Source: CBDBES01 sp965204465 (GTDB lineage: Bacteria; Spirochaetota; Leptospiria; Turneriellales; CBDBES01). Taken from it: a DNA stretch of 64,000 nucleotides. Below the pieces are notes generated by a model. It was not told where the DNA came from, searched no databases, and worked only from the letters and a program-made list of their open reading frames with translations. Where the stretch lies: assembly GCA_965204465.1 (NCBI GenBank), contig OZ241995.1, positions 558,001-622,000 of the forward strand, read 5' to 3'. This document shows positions 62,960-64,000 of this stretch, in pieces (positions within the stretch are counted from its first letter, which is position 1; every line of letters starts with the position of its first letter). Both the position numbers and the translations under genes were made by a program.

Positions 62960-64000
62960 CTAATCTATCTCTAATGCCTCTTTTATAGGGCCATGTACAC
63001 TTATTTTTACTGATCCCTGATCCAATTTAAAATAGGAATAGATCGGATCAAAAATTTTTTTTAGAAAACCAGCTTCTATTATATTTTTCTCTTTACTGAT
63101 CCTGATAACCCCCATTTCTTTATATTGGCTTAAAATAGAATGTTCTTTGGATGGATCCATTAAAAAAAGGGCAGTAGACCATGCATCTGCGATTGCAGCA
63201 GAAGGATGAAAAACAGTTACAGAAGTTGTCTCTCCCTGGTAGGGCGATCCTGACCTTGGGTCCATGATATGGGGATATCTGGTATTTTTGTATATAAAAA
63301 ATTTTTCATAATCTCCGGATGTAGCCAAAGAACCAGATCGATCTAAATTTGCCCTGGCGATAATATCATCTTTTCTTGGATGCCTTATGCCATAGATCAT
63401 ATCCGGACAATGATCATGATTTCGGTAGAAATATACCTGGCGTCCCAGATCCAGAAAAGCACAATGAACATTCGTTTGTTTTAAAGTCTCTATGGCCTTA
63501 TCCAAAGCAAAACCTTTTGCAATTCCACCCAGATCAATATTAATGAATTCATTCTTAAAAAAAATTGATCTTTGATTTCTGTCAAAATCTACATATTGAA
63601 TACTGGCATGCCGTATCCATTCAGAGATTTCATTTTTAGAAGGAAGGCTTATTTTATCTTGGGTAAACCCCCAAAGATTGCTAAGACCCCCTAGTGCAAT
63701 ATCAAATGTATGTTGACTTTCTTTGTGGATCCTAAAAGAAAGATCCATAATATCTGCCATGTCTTTACTGATCATTTGTCTTTTATGAGCAGCATTCATG
63801 TTGATCATAGAAAGTTCACTTTTGAGTGAATAATGACTCATTTTTAGATCCACTGCATGAATGGCTTTCCAGCAATTTTCTAAGATTCGATCTGTTTTTT
63901 TTTCATATTTTTTATTTTTGTCCAGAAAAATAAGCCTTATATTTAATCTGGTTCCCATGATCCCCCATTCTCTTTCCACAGAGTAGAAAGGAATGGCATT
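62960..64000 (-). CDS. apbE: FAD:protein FMN transferase, 5' partial
   Basis: Attaches FMN covalently to target proteins such as Rnf/Nqr-type subunits. Family blocks are GIMGTRLNIRLI, LSMINMNA, FDIALGGLSNLWGF, NIDLGGIAKGFALDKAIE, RSGSLATSGDYEKFF, HIMDPRSGSP and ADAWSTALFLMDP (metal and FAD site). A GTG at 63979 is available, but the frame is open to the window edge and the family normally has a signal peptide further upstream, so the start is probably outside. Convergent with the REC-GGDEF-EAL gene. Confidence 0.9.
   Translation of the reverse strand, partial: NAIPFYSVEREWGIMGTRLNIRLIFLDKNKKYEKKTDRILENCWKAIHAVDLKMSHYSLKSELSMINMNAAHKRQMISKDMADIMDLSFRIHKESQHTFDIALGGLSNLWGFTQDKISLPSKNEISEWIRHASIQYVDFDRNQRSIFFKNEFINIDLGGIAKGFALDKAIETLKQTNVHCAFLDLGRQVYFYRNHDHCPDMIYGIRHPRKDDIIARANLDRSGSLATSGDYEKFFIYKNTRYPHIMDPRSGSPYQGETTSVTVFHPSAAIADAWSTALFLMDPSKEHSILSQYKEMGVIRISKEKNIIEAGFLKKIFDPIYSYFKLDQGSVKISVHGPIKEALEID

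Overview
The window looks like chromosome of a low-GC, double-membraned, motile spirochete, most like the Leptospira lineage. The evidence is a FlgF/FlgG-type rod gene, a CheA/CheY module, many lipoproteins with spirochete-style lipoboxes, outer-membrane beta-barrels, TonB-ExbB-ExbD, bactofilin, flotillin FloA and heptose (LPS core) synthesis genes. Genus and species cannot be fixed from the sequence alone. MenB indicates menaquinone respiration.

Layout. 1-4.7 kb: partial prenyl synthase and three outer-membrane barrel genes. 4.8-10.1 kb: ribosomal proteins L35/L20, pabB, pyrF, a STAS protein and an LPP20-like lipoprotein. 10.4-15.2 kb: floA, a deoxyhypusine-synthase-like gene overlapping menB, and two lipoproteins. 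15.2-21.8 kb: a barrel protein, an ATP-grasp enzyme, a flagellar rod protein, asd and exbB-exbD-exbD-tonB. 21.8-23.4 kb: a decayed mobile island holding an IS3 remnant, a restriction-enzyme remnant and an orphan parB. 23.5-34 kb: a DUF2064 protein, a lipoprotein, PBP1A, dnaX, tRNA-Arg, small membrane proteins, a sigma-70-like factor and glmS. 34-38.6 kb: an IS remnant, then cheA, cheY and a pseudo-receiver/PilZ gene. 39-48.5 kb: pdxA, bactofilin, gmhB-hldE fusion, and birA next to a giant single-chain biotin carboxylase/carboxyltransferase. 48.6-52.1 kb: two tandem lipoproteins of the cholesterol-dependent-cytolysin-like superfamily. 52.2-60.4 kb: IS remnants, an extended bS18, a peptidase/propeller/barrel fusion, a palindromic tandem repeat field and a GLUG-repeat lipoprotein. 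61-64 kb: REC-GGDEF-EAL protein and partial apbE.

The most notable items are these. (1) The paired cytolysin-like lipoproteins keep the family's core signatures, including the Gly-Gly pair, but have an unrelated C-terminal domain and no cholesterol-binding undecapeptide. (2) CheA carries a C-terminal CheC-like domain with an intact ExxN-x22-P phosphatase signature, and sits in an operon with CheY and a probable c-di-GMP-binding pseudo-receiver. (3) Two genes, an Omp85-like protein and the giant carboxylase, are each broken near the N-terminus at an A9 or A10 tract where one extra base restores the full protein. (4) One IS1182-like element survives only as a series of internally deleted derivatives.
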